Below are positions 5,300-6,874 of a stretch of 6,874 bases of DNA, piece after piece. The number at the start of each line of letters is the position of its first letter. Positions within the stretch are counted from its first letter, which is position 1. The notes beneath the pieces are model-generated. The model made no database searches. It was not told the origin of the DNA and saw only the letters and a program-made list of their open reading frames with translations. Source of the DNA: an uncultured Clostridia bacterium. Lineage in GTDB: Bacteria; Bacillota; Clostridia; Oscillospirales; Ruminococcaceae. The DNA lies in the NCBI GenBank assembly GCA_947625455.1, contig CANQOJ010000122.1:1-6874 (forward strand), read 5' to 3'. A program made the translations under genes and the position numbers.

Positions 5300-6076
5300 A
5301 TGAAATTTTTAAAAAATTCGGTTTGGGCATTATGTCTGGCGGCAGTTGTCGGCATCGGAATTTCCGCTTGCAGCGGTCAGCGGAGCGATTCAAATGAAAG
5401 TTCATCAAACAGCAGTTCATCAAGCGTCGGTTCGTCAAGCACCGCTTCGTCAAGCAGTACAACAAGCGAAAGTTCATCAGTCAGCAGTTCGTCAAGCGTT
5501 AGTTCATCAAGCGCTAACTCGTCAAGTATAAGTTCGTCGGGCAGTTCAAGTTCATCAAGTGAAAGTACTTCAAGCAGTTCAAGCGTTTCGGGCAGTTCAA
5601 ATAATAGCCAAAGCAGTACATCATCAAAAACTCCCGCAAGCAGTTCTGAAACCCCGTCATCAAGTAAAACTCCTGCAAGTTCGAGTTCCAAAAATAGCAG
5701 TTCAAGCAGTTCAAAAACACCTGTATCATCAAGCTCAAATAATACTCAATCATCATTAAAAGTCAAACCACAAGATAAACCAGAATCATCTGAATTAATC
5801 CCAGGTGTAGATACTAGAAATAACCTTTGGGATCCAGCTCCAAATTTAAAAGTAGGTGATAAAACTATGCAAGGTTATACGATTATTGGATTTACATCTG
5901 AAGGTGTTCCATATATAGGAATATTAAATGAGGAAATGGGAGCTTATTTAGTTGGATATAGGCCAGATGGTACAACAATAGGCTGTGATGATCCTGTAAT
6001 ATATCAAGAATACCTTGATAAGACAAGAGACGAAACTATTCAATGGAATAGGGATCATGGCGTAGTTCTAGGATAA
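5300..6076 (+). CDS. Ser-rich stalk lipoprotein with an unrecognised C-terminal domain
   Basis: The product is 258 aa, predicted to be exported and lipid-anchored: residues 1-24 are a signal peptide ending in the lipobox ISAC (Cys24). Residues 29-152 are an almost pure Ser stalk, changing near its end to SSKTPASSS-type repeats similar to the SSSKPASSSSKP of the LRR lipoprotein. Residues 153-258 form a compact acidic module with KVGDKTMQGYTIIGFTSEGV, PYIGILNEEMGAYLVGYRPD and the tail DETIQWNRDHGVVLG; I recognise no family in it. Its beta-rich look (alternating hydrophobics, Gly turns) suggests a small beta domain, which is inference. Its DNA (about 5755-6076) is visibly more AT-rich, with ATA, AGA and TTA codons, than the neighbouring housekeeping genes. 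No terminator follows; a mini-ORF begins 13 nt after the stop. Confidence 0.88.
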   Translation: MKFLKNSVWALCLAAVVGIGISACSGQRSDSNESSSNSSSSSVGSSSTASSSSTTSESSSVSSSSSVSSSSANSSSISSSGSSSSSSESTSSSSSVSGSSNNSQSSTSSKTPASSSETPSSSKTPASSSSKNSSSSSSKTPVSSSSNNTQSSLKVKPQDKPESSELIPGVDTRNNLWDPAPNLKVGDKTMQGYTIIGFTSEGVPYIGILNEEMGAYLVGYRPDGTTIGCDDPVIYQEYLDKTRDETIQWNRDHGVVLG

Positions 6077-6089
6077 GGAGGAATTATAA

Positions 6090-6116
6090 ATGAAAAATAA
6101 AATAACATTCGGTTGA
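6090..6116 (+). pseudogene. Eight-codon mini-ORF with a strong ribosome binding site (leader peptide or gene remnant)
   Basis: AAGGAGG (6075-6081) overlaps the stop codon of the preceding lipoprotein gene. It lies 8 nt before an ATG that encodes only MKNKITFG before TGA. The site looks fully competent and would be translationally coupled to the gene upstream. The peptide resembles the start of a longer exported or membrane protein, so it may be the stump of a lost downstream gene; a short coding peptide is also possible. Its stop codon lies inside the nrdR -35 element. Confidence 0.4.
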
Positions 6117-6141
6117 AAATTTAAAACAATTATGTTATAAT
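6113..6141 (+). promoter_or_regulatory. Promoter of nrdR
   Basis: TTGAAA (6113-6118), a 17-bp spacer, then consensus TATAAT (6136-6141) preceded by TGT (extended -10). The predicted start is near 6148, giving a leader of about 35 nt. Confidence 0.85.
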
Positions 6142-6155
6142 ACAATATGTAGTAT
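6140..6155. promoter_or_regulatory. Candidate NrdR box overlapping the nrdR start region
   Basis: ATACAATATGTAGTAT matches 13 of 16 positions of the NrdR-box form ACACAATATATAGTGT as I recall it. It overlaps the end of the -10 and the predicted +1, a repressor position. NrdR boxes usually come in pairs, and no second copy is visible at a helical spacing, so the call is tentative. Confidence 0.4.
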
Positions 6156-6170
6156 TCAGTTTAGACTGAA
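6155..6170 (+). repeat. Small inverted repeat in the nrdR leader
   Basis: TTCAGT (6155-6160) and ACTGAA (6165-6170) pair perfectly around TTAG. The right arm runs into the first bases of the Shine-Dalgarno AAAGGAG (6169-6175), so the hairpin could modestly limit translation. It could equally be coincidental. Confidence 0.35.
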
Positions 6171-6182
6171 AGGAGTATTTGT

Positions 6183-6638
6183 ATGAAGTGTCCCGAATGT
6201 GGATTTGAGGAGAGCAAGGTCATTGATTCGCGCCCGACAGAAAACAAAGTGCGCCGCCGCCGCGAGTGCATACAGTGCGGCGCGAGGTTTACAACATACG
6301 AGATAATCGAGGAAATACCGCTTATGGTCATCAAAAAGGACCATACGATAGAGCCGTTTGACCGCGAAAAGCTTGTAGAGCGCCTTTGCAGAGCGACAAT
6401 AAAGCGCCCTGTTTCGCTGCAGACGATTGAGAATATGGTGGAGGAAATTGCCAGTGAACTTAAAAATTCACTTCAGCGCGAGGTGTCGTCCGATAAGATA
6501 GGCGAGCTTGTTCTTCATAAACTGAAGTCAATTGATGACGTGGCTTATATCCGTTTTGCGAGCGTCTACCGCGACTTTAACGACATTGACAGCTTCGTAA
6601 AAATAATTTCCGAACTGAAAGACACAAAAAAGTTGTGA
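6183..6638 (+). CDS. nrdR: Transcriptional repressor NrdR
   Basis: NrdR binds paired boxes upstream of ribonucleotide reductase genes and represses them when its ATP-cone senses (d)ATP. The 151-aa length is standard. The N-terminal zinc ribbon is complete: C3/C6 in MKCPECG and C29/C32 in RRRRECIQCGARFTTYE, with the DNA-contacting basic run R24-R27. The ATP-cone follows (about 49-137), beginning VIKKDHTIEPFDREKL and including VAYIRFASVYRDF (120-132). The ATG is preceded by AAAGGAG at 7 nt. No ribonucleotide reductase gene lies in the window, so its targets are elsewhere, with possible autoregulation at 6140-6155. The gene lies directly upstream of a probable rRNA operon promoter region. Confidence 0.97.
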   Translation: MKCPECGFEESKVIDSRPTENKVRRRRECIQCGARFTTYEIIEEIPLMVIKKDHTIEPFDREKLVERLCRATIKRPVSLQTIENMVEEIASELKNSLQREVSSDKIGELVLHKLKSIDDVAYIRFASVYRDFNDIDSFVKIISELKDTKKL

Positions 6639-6644
6639 TTTTTT
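6623..6644 (+). terminator. Weak terminator overlapping the nrdR stop codon
   Basis: A 5-bp stem (CACAA 6623-6627 / TTGTG 6633-6637) is followed after one base by six Ts (6639-6644). The stem is short, so termination would be leaky and nrdR transcripts could read into the rRNA promoter region. Confidence 0.3.
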
Positions 6645-6654
6645 CAAAACCCCC

Positions 6655-6683
6655 TTGACAAATCGTAGATAATATGGTAAACT
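6655..6683 (+). promoter_or_regulatory. Upstream (P1) promoter of probable rRNA operon
   Basis: TTGACA (6655-6660), a 17-bp spacer, then TAAACT (6678-6683) with TGG before it. The early transcript contains TTCGCC (6691-6696), which can pair with GGCGAA (6716-6721). Its layout matches the second promoter 113 bp downstream. Confidence 0.8.
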
Positions 6684-6729
6684 GAATGAGTTCGCCGAAA
6701 AGTTGTAAGAAAAAAGGCGAAAGCGGAAT

Positions 6730-6796
6730 AAAAACCAAAAAAATTTAAAAAATTTTGAAAAAAGGTATTGACAAATTCCGAACAGCGTGATATAAT
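6730..6796 (+). promoter_or_regulatory. Downstream (P2) promoter of probable rRNA operon with UP-like A/T tract
   Basis: Perfect TTGACA (6768-6773), a 17-bp spacer and perfect TATAAT (6791-6796), with TGA immediately before the -10. A long A/T-only run of A- and T-tracts (about 6737-6757) just upstream resembles an UP element. Tandem consensus promoters of this strength are typical of rRNA operons. Confidence 0.88.
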
Positions 6797-6802
6797 GAGA
6801 AA

Positions 6803-6874
6803 GTCGCCGAAAGAATGGTGACGACGGTTCCTTGAAAATTGAACAATATGAAAGAACGAATGAACTTAGCTGGA
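6803..6874 (+). other. rRNA operon leader (16S rRNA expected beyond the window)
   Basis: The predicted transcript opens with a hairpin (GTCGCC 6803-6808 with GGTGAC 6817-6822, one G-T pair). It then contains CCTTGAAAATTGAACAATAT (6829-6848), very like the CTTGAAAACTGAACA motif of Firmicutes 16S leaders and spacers. No mature 16S sequence is reached before the edge, so the rRNA assignment is a strong inference. Confidence 0.75.

Noticed and set aside
5377..5691. 104-codon minus-strand open frame opposite the second Ser stalk
   Set aside because: Same compositional shadow as above, with repeats of LDEL-type residues that merely mirror the Ser codons.

Overview
The window looks like a piece of a low-GC Gram-positive (Clostridia, probably Ruminococcaceae/Oscillospiraceae-like) chromosome. 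The reasons are strong AGGAGG/AAAGGAG ribosome binding sites, near-consensus sigma-A promoters with 17-bp spacers and extended -10 (TGn) elements, a four-cysteine ribosomal protein L28, a Zn-ribbon/ATP-cone NrdR, and two serine-rich lipoproteins of the kind seen in gut Clostridia. The genus assignment is inference.

Layout. Positions 1-107 are a short stretch unlike the rest, abutting at about 101-111 the 3' end of a leucine-rich-repeat (LRR) gene that ends at 314 and is followed by a hairpin terminator. A strong promoter (461-489, with a second -10 copy at 500-505) then drives an intact LRR lipoprotein (583-1761): lipobox, long Ser stalk, about ten 22-residue LRRs, and the same C-terminal cap as the upstream fragment. 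After a terminator, a two-gene unit follows: a PLP-dependent class I/II aminotransferase (2012-3199) and trpS (3216-4214). A perfect inverted repeat sits on the unit's predicted transcription start. rpmB (L28, 4354-4542) has its own promoter and a strong terminator. A minus-strand gene for a small three-helix membrane protein (4786-5124) diverges from a second Ser-rich lipoprotein (5300-6076); their shared upstream region carries three related operator-like half-sites. Next come an eight-codon mini-ORF with an excellent Shine-Dalgarno sequence, nrdR (6183-6638) with a NrdR-box-like site over its start region, and the tandem P1/P2 promoters and leader of what is very probably an rRNA operon beginning beyond the right edge.

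The housekeeping genes cover translation (trpS, rpmB, rRNA) and nucleotide-reduction control (nrdR). Interspersed are envelope proteins that share a plan, lipid anchor + Ser stalk + exchangeable C-terminal module, where one module is LRR and the other is not recognised. The intergenic spaces also hold several short arrays of degenerate 7-bp tandem repeats.

No gene-free stretch exceeds 300 bases. The longest gaps are 315-582, 4543-4785 and 6639-6874, and their contents are listed.
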